Below are positions 56,103 to 64,000 of a stretch of DNA of 64,000 nucleotides, one piece after another. A program made the translations under genes and the position numbers. The stretch is from DASXYG01 sp036502625 (GTDB lineage Bacteria; Actinomycetota; Actinomycetes; Streptosporangiales; Streptosporangiaceae): assembly GCA_036502625.1 (NCBI GenBank), contig DASXYG010000017.1, forward strand, positions 1 to 64,000, in the 5' to 3' direction. The notes beneath the pieces are model-generated. The model ran no database searches, was not told the origin of the DNA, and worked only from the letters and a program-made list of their open reading frames with translations. Each line of letters opens with the position of its first letter. Position 1 is the first letter of the stretch.

Positions 56103-58444
56103 CGGTCGGGAGGTCGGTGCCCCGGCACGAGGACGCCCGGCTGCTGCGCGGGCGCGGCCGGTTCGCCGACGACGTGAACCGCACGGGCCAGGCGTACGTG
56201 CGGATCGTCCGGTCGCCGGTGGCGCACGCGCGGATCGACGGCGTGGACACCGCCGAGGCGGCCGCCATGCCGGGCGTGGTCGCGGTGGTGACCGGCGCGG
56301 ACGTCGCCGATGTGCCGCCGATCCCCGTACGGCTCCCGAACCCCGACCACCCGCTCGACGCGCACCTCCAGCCGGTCCTTGCGTACGGGGAGGTGCGGTA
56401 CGTCGGCGAGCCGATCGCCGCCGTCGTGGCCGAGGACCCGTACCTGGCCGAGGACGCCGCCGAGCTGGTCGAGCTCGACCTCACCGAGCTCGACGCGGTG
56501 CTGGACGCGGAGGACGGCGTGTGCGCGGCCACGCTGACCGACGGGTTCGGCGACGTGGACGCCGCGTTCGCCGGCGCCGCGCACGTCGTGGAGGCGGTCG
56601 TCGAGGTGGGCCGGCACGCCGCGGTGCCGCTGGAGCCGCGCGGCCTGGTCGCCGCGTACGACGCCGACCGCGACCGGATGGAGGTGTGGGGTGCGTCCAA
56701 GGTGCCCAACTTCAACCGGGGCGTGCTCGCCGGAATGCTCGGCATGGCGCCGGAGCGGGTGCGGCTGTACGCGATGGACGGCGGCGGCGGCTTCGGCGCG
56801 CGCGGCGAGTTCTACCCCGAGGACTTCCTGGTGCCGTGGCTGGCGCGGCGGCTCGGCCGCCCGGTGAAGTGGACGGAGGACCGCGCGGAGGCGCTGGTCG
56901 CGCTGAACCACTCGCGGCAGCAGCGCCATCGGGTGGCCGCCGCGTTCGACGACGGCGGCACGCTGCTCGGCCTGCGCGACGAGATCTGGCACGACAACGG
57001 CGCGTACGCGCGCACCCACGGCCTGACCGTGCCGGACCTGACGGTCGCGATGCTGCCCGGCCCGTACCGGCTCCCGGCGTACGGCTGCCGCCTGCACATG
57101 GCGCTCACGCACAAGACGCCCTGCGGCACGTACCGCGCGCCGGGCCGCTACGAGGGCACGTTCGCCCGCGAGCAGCTCTTCGACGTGGCCGCCGACCGCC
57201 TCGGGATCGACCCGGTGGAGCTGCGCCGCCGCAACCTGCTGACGCCCGCGGAGATCCCGCACACCCGGCCGCTGAACGCGCTCGGCACGTCGATGGTGCT
57301 GGACGCGGGCGACTACCCGAAGCTGCTCGACGCCGCGGTCGCGCGCACGGACGGCTGGCGCGCGGAGGCGGAGCGGCTGCGCGCGGACGGCATGCGGGCC
57401 GGCGTGGGCCTCGCGGTGTTCCTGGAGAAGAGCGGCCTCGGCCCGTACGAGACGGCGGACGTCGTGGTGGACGCGTCGGGCGCGGTGCGCGTCCACTCCG
57501 GCGGCACGTCGCTCGGCCAGGGCATCGAGACGGTGCTGGCGCAGATCGCCGCCGAGCGGCTGACGGTGCCGGACGACCGGATCGAGGTGGTCAACGGCGA
57601 CACCGACCTCCAGCCGTACGGCCTGGGCTCGTGGGCGAGCCGCTCCACGGTGGTGGGCGGCGGCGCGGTGGTGCGCGCCGCGGACGCCGTCGTGGACAAG
57701 GCGCGGCGCACGGCCGCGCTGCTCCTGGAGGCCGACCCCGCCGACCTGGAGCTTGCGGACGGCCGGTTCACCGTGAAGGGGTCGCCGGACGCGGCGGTCA
57801 CCCTCGGCGAGGCCGCCGCCGCGCGGATGCCCGGCGGGCCCGGCATGGGCCCCGACGAGGAGCCGGGGCTGGCCGCGCGGCGGGTGTTCACGGTGGACCA
57901 CATGACGTACCCGTACGGCGTGCACGTCGCGCTGGTGGCGATCGATCCGGGCACCGGGGCGGTACGGGTGCCGCGCTACCTGGTCGCGTACGAGGTGGGC
58001 CGGGCGGTGAACCCGAAGCTGGTGGAGGGGCAGCTCGTGGGCGGCGCCGCGCAGGGGCTCGGCGGCGCGCTGTACGAGGAGTTCCGCTACGACGAGGCCG
58101 GCCAGCCGCTGGCGACGACCTTCATGGACTACCTGATGCCGACCGCCTCGGAGACCGTGCCGTACGTCGAGACACTGGTCACCGAGGACGCGCCGTCGCC
58201 GGACAACCCGCTGGGCACCAAGGGCGCCGGCGAGGGCGGCATCACCGCGGCGGGGGCTGTGCTGGCCTCGGCCGTACGGGCCGCGCTGGGGCTGCGCGGC
58301 ACGGTGGGCCGGCTGCCGCTGACGCCGTCACGCGTCGCGGAGCTCATGGACGGCGCGGGGCCGTCCGCATCCGACCTCGGGGGCCATAACGGCGGCGACG
58401 CGCCGCCCCGACCGGAAGGTGGTCCCGCCCATGAAGACGGGTGA
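56099..58444 (+). CDS. Molybdenum hydroxylase large subunit 2
   Basis: 781 aa, normal length and no insert. It starts VTVGRSVPRHEDARLLRGRGRF and has GGGGFGARGEF, TYRAPGRYEGTF, GTSLGQGIETV, WASRSTVVGGGA and the catalytic Glu in KGAGEGGI. It is clearly divergent from large subunit 1, yet the operon encodes only one medium and one small subunit. The pair may form alternative enzymes or one mixed complex. Its end overlaps the MFS gene by 14 bp. Confidence 0.94.
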   Translation: MTVGRSVPRHEDARLLRGRGRFADDVNRTGQAYVRIVRSPVAHARIDGVDTAEAAAMPGVVAVVTGADVADVPPIPVRLPNPDHPLDAHLQPVLAYGEVRYVGEPIAAVVAEDPYLAEDAAELVELDLTELDAVLDAEDGVCAATLTDGFGDVDAAFAGAAHVVEAVVEVGRHAAVPLEPRGLVAAYDADRDRMEVWGASKVPNFNRGVLAGMLGMAPERVRLYAMDGGGGFGARGEFYPEDFLVPWLARRLGRPVKWTEDRAEALVALNHSRQQRHRVAAAFDDGGTLLGLRDEIWHDNGAYARTHGLTVPDLTVAMLPGPYRLPAYGCRLHMALTHKTPCGTYRAPGRYEGTFAREQLFDVAADRLGIDPVELRRRNLLTPAEIPHTRPLNALGTSMVLDAGDYPKLLDAAVARTDGWRAEAERLRADGMRAGVGLAVFLEKSGLGPYETADVVVDASGAVRVHSGGTSLGQGIETVLAQIAAERLTVPDDRIEVVNGDTDLQPYGLGSWASRSTVVGGGAVVRAADAVVDKARRTAALLLEADPADLELADGRFTVKGSPDAAVTLGEAAAARMPGGPGMGPDEEPGLAARRVFTVDHMTYPYGVHVALVAIDPGTGAVRVPRYLVAYEVGRAVNPKLVEGQLVGGAAQGLGGALYEEFRYDEAGQPLATTFMDYLMPTASETVPYVETLVTEDAPSPDNPLGTKGAGEGGITAAGAVLASAVRAALGLRGTVGRLPLTPSRVAELMDGAGPSASDLGGHNGGDAPPRPEGGPAHEDG

Positions 58445-59810
58445 CCACGTTGTGCAGGACCTGCCCTGGCGGTGGAACACGCAGGGGCGGATCTTCATCA
58501 TCGGCGGCCTGGGCTACATGTTCGACGCCTGGGACGTCACGCTCGCCGGGTTCGTGCTGCCGCTGCTCGGCGACGACTGGGGCCTGAACAAGCTGCAGCT
58601 CGGGCTGTTCGGCACGTCCGGGCTGATCGGCATGGCGATCGGCGCGTTCACCTGGGGCACGATCGCGGACATGCTCGGCCGCAAGCGGGCGTTCACCGTC
58701 ACGCTGCTGGCCTTCGCGATCTTCTCGGCGGTGGCCGCGGTCGCGCCGAACTACCCGATCCTGCTGGCCGCGCGGTTCATCGCCGGGCTCGGGCTCGGCG
58801 GCTGCGTCCCGGTCGACTACGCGATGGTCGCCGAGTTCACGCCCCGGAAGGTACGCGGAAGGGCGCTGACCGCGCTGGACATGTGGTGGCCGATCGGCGC
58901 CACGCTGTGCGGGCTGGCGTCGTCGCTGATGCTGCCGCTGCACAGTTGGCGGCTGATGCTCGGCGTCATGGTGATCCCGGCGCTGCTGGTGTTCTGGGTC
59001 CGCCGCTCGGTGCCGGAGTCGCCGCTGTTCCTCGTCCGCAAGGGCCGCGACGCGGAGGCGCGCAAGGTCATCGGCGACCTGATCGAGCGTACGGGCGCCG
59101 AGGTCGGCGAGTGGGAGCTGCCGCCGCCCGAGGAGCCGGGGAAGGTGACGCCGGCGACGTTCCTGGCCCGGTTCCGCGACGTGTGGCGGTTCGACTGGAA
59201 GGTGACGCTGGCCGCCTGGCTGCTCATGATGACGGTCATGCTGGAGTACTACGGCGTGCTGACCTGGCTGCCGTCGATCCTCAAAGCGCAGGGCTTCGGC
59301 GAGTACGGCGCGTTCCTGACCACCACCGGGATGACCGCGGTCGGCATCGTGGCCGCGCTCGGGGCGGCGTTCCTCGTCGACCTGTTCGGCCGCAAGTGGG
59401 TGATCATCGTCAGCGCGCTCGTCGGGGCGGTGACGATGGTGCTGTTCGCCCGCACGCTCGGCGTCTCCGGGCAGGCGCAGTGGTGGATCCTGTTCTACGG
59501 GCTGGCCTCGGAGGTCGTGATCCCGGCGATGTACTGCTACATCCCCGAGCTGTACCCCACGCTGCTGCGCGGTACGGGCTTCGGCTGGGCGTCCACGGCG
59601 AGCCGGGTCGTCGCCGGCCTCGTGCCGCTGATCTTCGGGACGTGGCTGTGGCCGGTGCTCGGGCTGACCAACACGTTCATCCTGATCGGCGTCCTGATCG
59701 TGGTCGCGCTGGTGTGGCTGGTCATCGTCGGCCCGGAGACGCGCGGGCGCGAGCTTGACACCATCGGCGACTCCTCCACCGTGACCGCGGGCACGCGGTC
59801 CGCGGGTTAG
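58431..59810 (+). CDS. MFS transporter (AAHS/sugar-porter-like)
   Basis: 459 aa, twelve helices. GYMFDAWDVTLAGFVLPLL in helix 1, the loop ADMLGRKRAF and VPESPLFLVRKGRD in the central loop resemble aromatic acid and niacin/benzoate-type importers. ATG 58431 has GGAAGGTGG upstream. Coupling to Mo-hydroxylase genes suggests that it imports the compound to be hydroxylated. It is homologous to the MFS gene at 19212. Confidence 0.92.
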   Translation: MKTGDHVVQDLPWRWNTQGRIFIIGGLGYMFDAWDVTLAGFVLPLLGDDWGLNKLQLGLFGTSGLIGMAIGAFTWGTIADMLGRKRAFTVTLLAFAIFSAVAAVAPNYPILLAARFIAGLGLGGCVPVDYAMVAEFTPRKVRGRALTALDMWWPIGATLCGLASSLMLPLHSWRLMLGVMVIPALLVFWVRRSVPESPLFLVRKGRDAEARKVIGDLIERTGAEVGEWELPPPEEPGKVTPATFLARFRDVWRFDWKVTLAAWLLMMTVMLEYYGVLTWLPSILKAQGFGEYGAFLTTTGMTAVGIVAALGAAFLVDLFGRKWVIIVSALVGAVTMVLFARTLGVSGQAQWWILFYGLASEVVIPAMYCYIPELYPTLLRGTGFGWASTASRVVAGLVPLIFGTWLWPVLGLTNTFILIGVLIVVALVWLVIVGPETRGRELDTIGDSSTVTAGTRSAG

Positions 59811-59846
59811 GTTTGTCAGGCGAACGCGGAAAGGGCGGGAACCGTC

Positions 59847-60500
59847 ATGGCCACGATGTACACCAGCAAGACCGATCTGGTCGCCGCGATGCTGCGTGAG
59901 CTCATCATGACCGGCGAGTTCCCGCCCGGCGCGCCGCTGCGCCAGCGCGACCTCGCCGCCCGGCTCGGCGTCTCCCCCACGCCCGTACGCGAGGCGCTGC
60001 GCCGCCTGGAGTCCGAGGGCCTGGTCAAGTGCGACGTCCACCGCGGCTCGACGGTCGCGGAGTCCGAGGCCGGGCCGATCGAGGAGAACTACCGCATCCG
60101 CGCCGCCCTGGAGTCGCTGGGCGCGCAGATGGCCGCCGACCGCATTACCGCGGGCGAGCTGGCCACGCTGGAGGAGATGAACGCCCGCATGTCGGGGATG
60201 GCCGACGGCGACGCCGCGTACGGCGAGCTGAACCGCCGGTTCCACTTCGCGATCTACGAGGCGGCGAAGAGCCCGATGCTGCTGTCGCTGATGCGGCTGC
60301 TGTGGCAGTCGCTGCCGGAGGGCCCGAAGGTGCTGCGCACCCGCGCCGAGTCGGCCCGGCAGCACGCCGACCTCCTCGACGCCCTGCGCCGCGGCGACGG
60401 CCAGGCCGCGGGCGACATCACCCGGGCGCACATCGAGGGCAGCGTCCACCTCGACGAGGAGCGCAAGCCGCCGGCCGCCGCCCTCGGCTCCCGGTCCTGA
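59847..60500 (+). CDS. GntR-family regulator, FCD (FadR-like) subgroup
   Basis: 217 aa. Winged HTH at about residues 8-70 (DLVAAMLRELIMTGEFPPGAPL, then LGVSPTPVREALRRLESEGLV) and an FCD all-helical ligand domain with metal-binding histidines (NRRFHFAIYEA, RQHADLLDAL). FCD regulators bind palindromes around TGGTATACCA-like cores, two of which lie in this cluster (51850 and 62185), so it probably controls the Mo-hydroxylase operon, the divergent SDR and the alpha/beta hydrolase. Confidence 0.93.
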   Translation: MATMYTSKTDLVAAMLRELIMTGEFPPGAPLRQRDLAARLGVSPTPVREALRRLESEGLVKCDVHRGSTVAESEAGPIEENYRIRAALESLGAQMAADRITAGELATLEEMNARMSGMADGDAAYGELNRRFHFAIYEAAKSPMLLSLMRLLWQSLPEGPKVLRTRAESARQHADLLDALRRGDGQAAGDITRAHIEGSVHLDEERKPPAAALGSRS

Positions 60501-60551
60501 GGGGAACATTTCGCCAATACGGCGGCCCGCCGCGCGTGTGACGCTGCGGGC

Positions 60552-61283
60552 ATGTCCACAGAACGGAATGACCTCCCAGCACCGCGTCCCCGATGGCCGA
60601 GGTACGGCGTCGACGCGCCGAACGTCCCGGTCGTCAACGGTGCCGCCGGGGTGGCGTGCCTCCTGGCCGCCGCCCGGTGGCGGCGGGGACGGACCGCGAC
60701 GGCGGCCGCGGGGACCGTGCTGCTCGCGTTCACCGGCGTCTACCTGCACACCACGCTGCGCGGCAAGCTGCGCGCCTGGGAGCGGATCCTGGACCGGGCC
60801 GGCCTGAAGGGCGACGAGAACCTCCTCGACCTGGGCTGCGGCCGCGGCGCGGTGCTGGTCGCGGCGGCCCGGCGGCTGCCCGCGGGCCGCGCCGTCGGCG
60901 CGGACCTGTGGGACGGGAAGGACCAGAGCGGCAACCGTCCCGAGGCCGCGCTCGCCAACGCCGCCGCGGCCGGGGTCGCCGACCGGGTGGAGGTGCGCAC
61001 GGCCGACATGACCGCGCTGCCGTTCGCCGACGACTCGTTCGACGTCGTGACGAGCGCCCTGGCGATCCACAACATCCCGTCCGCCGAGGCGCGCTACCGC
61101 GCGGTCGACGAGGCGATGCGGGTGCTGCGCCCGGGCGGGCGGCTGCTCGTCGCGGACGTCTGGCCGATGGCGCGGAGGTACGCCGCGCACATCGGCCAGG
61201 GCACGCTGCACGGGCTCGGCCCCGGGTACTGGTACGGCGGCCCGTTCCTCGGCACCACGCTTCTCGAGGCCGTCAAGGGCTAG
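60552..61283 (+). CDS. Membrane-anchored SAM-dependent methyltransferase
   Basis: 243 aa. Two weak hydrophobic helices in the first 65 residues (VVNGAAGVACLLAAA and TAAAGTVLLAFTGVYLHT), then a class I fold: LLDLGCGRGAVLVAAA, VGADLWDGKDQSGN, TADMTALPFADDSFDVV and LRPGGRLLVAD. It has the same layout and motifs as the gene at 36623 (LW...Q(S/T)GN after the acidic strand, LAIHN(I/V)P). Acceptor unknown. It sits after the GntR gene and converges with the alpha/beta hydrolase eight bases away. Confidence 0.85.
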   Translation: MSTERNDLPAPRPRWPRYGVDAPNVPVVNGAAGVACLLAAARWRRGRTATAAAGTVLLAFTGVYLHTTLRGKLRAWERILDRAGLKGDENLLDLGCGRGAVLVAAARRLPAGRAVGADLWDGKDQSGNRPEAALANAAAAGVADRVEVRTADMTALPFADDSFDVVTSALAIHNIPSAEARYRAVDEAMRVLRPGGRLLVADVWPMARRYAAHIGQGTLHGLGPGYWYGGPFLGTTLLEAVKG

Positions 61284-61291
61284 GTCCGGGC

Positions 61292-62179
61292 CTAGGAGTC
61301 CTCGGCGACCATCGTGCCGCCCACCGCGGCGCGCGGGTCGCGGCGCGGCCAGGCGCCGTTCTCCACGGCCGTCAGGAAGTCGCCGACCGCACGGTTGAAG
61401 GCGTCCGGCTCCTCCAGGTTGATCGTGTGGCCGGTCTTCGGCAGCACGGCGAGCCCGGACGCCGGGATGGTGCGCTTCAGCATGACGTCGGTCTCCAGGC
61501 AGCCGTCGTCCTCGTCGCCGGAGACGACCAGCGCCGGCACGGCGAGCGCGGCCAGCTCGTCGCGCAGGTCGTACAGCGACGGGCGCAGCCGCTGCACGCC
61601 CAGCATGGTCAGCCGGGCGCCCAGGTCGGAGTGCTCGCCGAGGTTGCGGTCGAACTCCGCCCAGCCGCGCGGGTCCTTGTCCTGGAACTGCACGCGCGCG
61701 GGGCCCTGGGCGTACCAGTCGGCGACGCCGCGCGCGCCGTCGGCGGCGTACGCGGCGGCGACCCGCTCGCATTCGGCCTGGAAGGCGGCGCGCTTCTCCG
61801 GCGGCGCGCCGTAGCCGCACCCGGCCACGGTCAGCGACGCGGCGCGGTCCGGGTGGCGCAGCCCGAGGTGCAGCGTGCAGAAGCCGCCCATGGACAGCCC
61901 GACGACGTGGGCGCGGTCGATGCCCAGGTGGTCGAGGACGGCCACGGCGTCGGCGACCGCGCGGCCCTGGTTGTAGGCGTCCGGGTCCGCGGGGACGTCC
62001 GACGGCGGGTAGCCGCGCGCGGCGTACGTGACGCAGCGGTAGCGCCGGGAGAAGTGCCGCACCTGCGGCTCCCAGCTCCGGTGGTCGCCGGCGAACTCGT
62101 GGATGAACAGGATCGGGAACCCCGCGCCGGTCTCCTCGTAGTGGAGACGGACGCCGTCATCGGTCAACGCGAAGGCCAT
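61292..62179 (-). CDS. Alpha/beta hydrolase (enol-lactonase/esterase-like)
   Basis: 295 aa. Oxyanion segment FIHEFAGDHRSW, nucleophile elbow GLSMGGFCTL (Ser about residue 96), acid near VVSGDEDDGCLE and His in KTGHTINLEEP: a full triad. The HEFAGDHRSW form resembles 3-oxoadipate enol-lactonases and related ring-opening hydrolases. The operator-like TGGTATATCA lies six bases before its ATG, tying it to the GntR/Mo-hydroxylase regulon. Confidence 0.91.
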   Translation of the reverse strand: MAFALTDDGVRLHYEETGAGFPILFIHEFAGDHRSWEPQVRHFSRRYRCVTYAARGYPPSDVPADPDAYNQGRAVADAVAVLDHLGIDRAHVVGLSMGGFCTLHLGLRHPDRAASLTVAGCGYGAPPEKRAAFQAECERVAAAYAADGARGVADWYAQGPARVQFQDKDPRGWAEFDRNLGEHSDLGARLTMLGVQRLRPSLYDLRDELAALAVPALVVSGDEDDGCLETDVMLKRTIPASGLAVLPKTGHTINLEEPDAFNRAVGDFLTAVENGAWPRRDPRAAVGGTMVAEDS

Positions 62180-62184
62180 GCGTT

Positions 62185-62194
62185 TGGTATATCA
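62185..62194. promoter_or_regulatory. GntR-type operator TGGTATATCA
   Basis: One base from the perfect palindrome at 51850-51859; it is placed to block transcription of the leftward alpha/beta hydrolase gene. Confidence 0.55.
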
Positions 62195-62223
62195 TCCGCC
62201 GGATCTTCGTGTCCCGTACGGGC

Positions 62224-62265
62224 GTCACCCCGGCGCGCGCGGGCGGCCGCGCGTGCCGGGGTGAC
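62224..62265 (-). terminator. Long-stem terminator of NlpC/P60 gene
   Basis: A 19-bp stem starting GTCACCCCGGCGCGCGCGG with loop GCGG and a single G-U type mismatch lies 26 bp after the stop at 62291. It insulates the operator-controlled hydrolase gene downstream. Confidence 0.75.
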
Positions 62266-62290
62266 GGGGCGGGGGTCCGGGTGCGGCCGC

Positions 62291-63346
62291 TCAGGCGTAG
62301 CGGCCGAGGCCGCTGATGTCGCTGCGGGCGGTCGCGGAGCTGATGCGGACGTTCGCGCCGGTGTAGGGCGCCTCGACCATCTTGCCGCCGCCGACGTACA
62401 TCGCGACGTGGTGCATGTCGCTGCCGAAGAAGATGAGGTCGCCGGGCTGCGCCTGGCTCATCGACGGGTGCGACTTCGCGGCCTGGTACTGCGAGACCGT
62501 GTAGTGCGGCAGGGAGATGCCGACCTTGTTGTAGGCCCACATGGTCAGGCCGGAGCAGTCGTAGGAGCTCGGGCCTGCGGCGCCCCAGACGTACGGCTTG
62601 CCGATCTGGCTCTCGGCGGCGCGCACGGCGGCCGCGCCCTTGCCGCTGCCGGAGACCGACGGCGCCGGGCCGTTCGGCGAGGACGGCGCCGTGGGGTCGG
62701 GCTTGTTCTCCTGCGCGGCCTGGCGGCGGAGCTGGTTCAGCTTCGTCTTGACCTTGTTGACGGCGTTCTGGGCGTCGCGCTTCTGGCCGCCGAGGCGGTC
62801 GGAGGTGCGCTTGGCGCCGATGCGCGCGTTCTTGGCGTCGTTGCTCTCGCGGGCGGCGCGCTTCTGCGTGGAGACCAGGCTGTTGAGCACCGCCGCCTGG
62901 TTGCGGTCGAGGTGGGACATCATCGCCGAGCGGTCGATGACCTGCTGCGGGCCCTCGCCGACGACGGCCGTCATGTCGCTGCCGCTGCCGCCGGTCATGT
63001 ACTGCGTGGCGGCGGTCAGCCCGACCTTGCGCTCCAGCTTCCCGAGGTCGCGGTTCGTCGCGCGCAGCTTCGCGTTGGCGCGCTTCTCCGTGTTGCGGGC
63101 CTGGCGCAGCTTCACGCGGCCGCCGTTGTAGGCCTCGGTGATCTTCTCGGCCTTGTCGTTCAGCTTCGTGACCTCCTTCTGGAGGCCACCGATGGTCGGC
63201 TTCGGCGCGGCGACCGCACCGGCGGCGGGTACGCCGGCCGCGACGACCATCGCGACGATGAGCGTGGCGCCACGGCGCCGGGCCACCCTGCCGCGAAGCG
63301 GGCCGCTCAGACGTTTCGCGGACGGACTTTCGAAGTCCTGCGCCAC
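62291..63346 (-). CDS. Secreted RipA-like NlpC/P60 endopeptidase with coiled coil
   Basis: 351 aa. Basic N-region and signal helix (TLIVAMVVAAGVPAAGAVA, cleavage near residue 47), then a long helical coiled coil (about 50-215: QKEVTKLNDKAEKITEAYN onwards). A Pro/Ser linker leads to the NlpC/P60 domain (about 235-351) with Cys in SSYDCSGLTMWAY and His in HHVAMYVGGG. RipA-like proteins split daughter cells by cutting peptidoglycan stems, with the coiled coil auto-inhibiting. The GTG has GAGGAG upstream. Its mRNA begins with a c-di-AMP riboswitch. Confidence 0.94.
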   Translation of the reverse strand: MAQDFESPSAKRLSGPLRGRVARRRGATLIVAMVVAAGVPAAGAVAAPKPTIGGLQKEVTKLNDKAEKITEAYNGGRVKLRQARNTEKRANAKLRATNRDLGKLERKVGLTAATQYMTGGSGSDMTAVVGEGPQQVIDRSAMMSHLDRNQAAVLNSLVSTQKRAARESNDAKNARIGAKRTSDRLGGQKRDAQNAVNKVKTKLNQLRRQAAQENKPDPTAPSSPNGPAPSVSGSGKGAAAVRAAESQIGKPYVWGAAGPSSYDCSGLTMWAYNKVGISLPHYTVSQYQAAKSHPSMSQAQPGDLIFFGSDMHHVAMYVGGGKMVEAPYTGANVRISSATARSDISGLGRYA

Positions 63347-63363
63347 GACTTCTCCTCTCCTGT

Positions 63364-63530
63364 ACGCCTACCGGGTTAGCTGACGGGTTCGGGCTGGAGA
63401 TCGCCCTACCGCTCGCGCGGATTCACCCCGCGGGGCCGACGGCCCCAAGGCGGTTCCCCGGTTCCCGGCGCGCGCACCGTCGCTACCGGCGCGGACGTAC
63501 GGGACTCGGCGGTCCGGTCGCACCCTCGGG
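63364..63530 (-). ncRNA. c-di-AMP riboswitch (ydaO/yuaA type)
   Basis: Read on the minus strand the leader contains CGCCGAGTCCCG (near 63511), GCGGGGTGAATCCGCG (near 63430) and the 3' signature CCCGAACCCGTCAGC-TAACCCGGTAGGCG (ending 63364), all conserved positions of the ydaO class. It ends 17 bp before the GTG of the RipA-like gene. Confidence 0.9.
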
Positions 63531-63741
63531 GGACCGGGGGTTCGGCACGACCAGATCGCGACAGAGATTACGAGATCTGTTCGTGACCCGCTACCGAATG
63601 CCGCGAATTAAGGAAAAGATAAGGATACGGGCGGTAATCAAGCAGGCACTTGGCGTTTGTTGAAGGCGTGGAAAACGCGCGTATTCCGCGCTTCTCAATA
63701 TTTGTGATCAGTCCACTACAGGTGACGAATACCACGTCGAA
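63531..63741. promoter_or_regulatory. AT-richer promoter region upstream of riboswitch
   Basis: About 210 bp of markedly AT-richer DNA between the riboswitch and the thioredoxin terminator. It should contain the promoter of the RipA-like gene. Only a CRP half-site (TGTGA at 63703-63707) is visible; no gene is supported. Confidence 0.5.
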
Positions 63742-63775
63742 GGCCGGGCGCGGCGCCTCGTGGCCACGCCCGGCC
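63742..63775 (-). terminator. Terminator of thioredoxin gene
   Basis: GGCCGGGCG (63742-63750) pairs with CGCCCGGCC (63767-63775). It lies 26 bp after the stop of the leftward thioredoxin gene. Confidence 0.7.
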
Positions 63776-63801
63776 CACGGTGGTCGGGTCCCGTCTTACG
63801 G

Positions 63802-64000
63802 TCAGTTCTGGCCGCCCTGCTCGGCTTCGGCCTCCGCCTCGGCACGGACCTTGTCCATGTCGAGCGCCTTGGCCTGGCCGATGAGGTCCTCCAGGGCGTC
63901 CGCGGGCAGCGCGCCCGGCTGGGCGTACAGCACGACGCGGTCCCGGATGATCATCAGCGTGGGGATCGAGCTGATCTCGAACTGGGCGGCGAGCTCCTGC
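63802..64000 (-). CDS. Thioredoxin, C-terminal part only
   Basis: The last 65 codons of a thioredoxin-fold protein: AAQFEISSIPTLMIIRDRVV has the cis-proline region (SIPT) that faces the active site, followed by the final strand and helix (GALPADALEDLIGQAKALD) and a Glu/Ala-rich tail. The CxxC active site and start lie beyond the right edge. It probably reduces protein disulphides in the cytosol. Confidence 0.85.
   Translation of the reverse strand, partial: QELAAQFEISSIPTLMIIRDRVVLYAQPGALPADALEDLIGQAKALDMDKVRAEAEAEAEQGGQN

Noticed and set aside
52754..58444. Carbon monoxide dehydrogenase (CoxMSL)
   Set aside because: Neither large subunit carries the AYxCSFR active-site loop of form I CO dehydrogenase; YRGVSRP and YRAPGR fit other hydroxylases of the family.
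63703..63718. CRP site upstream of the RipA-like gene
   Set aside because: Only the TGTGA half-site is present; the second half reads CACTA rather than TCACA.
1..64000. tRNA, rRNA, insertion sequences or prophage genes
   Set aside because: I found no transposase, integrase, terminal inverted repeats with target duplications, or RNA gene signatures anywhere in the window.

Overview
The window is very GC-rich, densely packed and rich in GTG/TTG starts and 1-8 bp gene overlaps. It looks like a chromosomal segment of a filamentous or spore-forming actinomycete. Supporting markers are a chaplin with an LPxTG-type sorting signal, a mycofactocin locus, c-di-AMP (ydaO-type) riboswitches in front of NlpC/P60 cell-wall hydrolases, a DUF574 methyltransferase and an XRE/metallopeptidase/DUF6545 trio. 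A Streptosporangiales-like host (Actinomadura or Nonomuraea type) is an inference; no rRNA or tRNA gene is present to settle it.

Layout. 1-6.1 kb (minus): a six-gene run with every junction overlapping or abutting: tandem Lrp-type regulator, polysaccharide-deacetylase-fold hydrolase, MHS-type MFS transporter, SDR, ketopantoate-reductase-like enzyme and an M20 peptidase cut by the left edge. 6.3-18.3 kb: an N-acyl/D-amino-acid utilisation region with a D-aminoacylase, a chaplin, an aldo/keto reductase, an SIS protein-transporter-class A beta-lactamase-like operon, a DUF3311/SSS symporter pair, a second M20 peptidase, and a GNAT acetyltransferase with an N-acylamino-acid racemase. 18.4-25.8 kb: uracil-DNA glycosylase, an MFS transporter with an amidohydrolase, three tandem lipoproteins, and the XRE/HExxH/DUF6545 trio. 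25.8-30.5 kb: the mycofactocin locus (mftA-B-C-E leftward, mftR-mftF rightward, no mftD). 30.6-41 kb: a GT-C-type membrane protein, a solitary pcaB-like lyase, three TetR regulators with well-formed palindromic operators, a DHA2-type exporter, an MMPL transporter and two methyltransferases. 41-46.4 kb: two NlpC/P60 hydrolases flanking glpF-glpK; the second has a CRP-like box and a c-di-AMP riboswitch. 46.5-51 kb: DoxX-like protein, FAD monooxygenase with divergent TetR, ThrE-type exporter, Ohr. 51-62.2 kb: a molybdenum-hydroxylase cluster (SDR, FAD subunit, two Mo subunits, one 2Fe-2S subunit, MFS transporter, GntR regulator, methyltransferase, alpha/beta hydrolase), apparently tied together by TGGTATAyCA operators. 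62.3-64 kb: a RipA-like NlpC/P60 hydrolase with a second c-di-AMP riboswitch, and the end of a thioredoxin gene.

The most unusual object is an in-frame, 486-bp mosaic repeat array inside the first molybdenum-hydroxylase large subunit (53243-53728). Its recurrent core elements are spaced by exact multiples of three bases, and they add about 160 Gly/Thr/Pro-rich residues to an otherwise normal enzyme.
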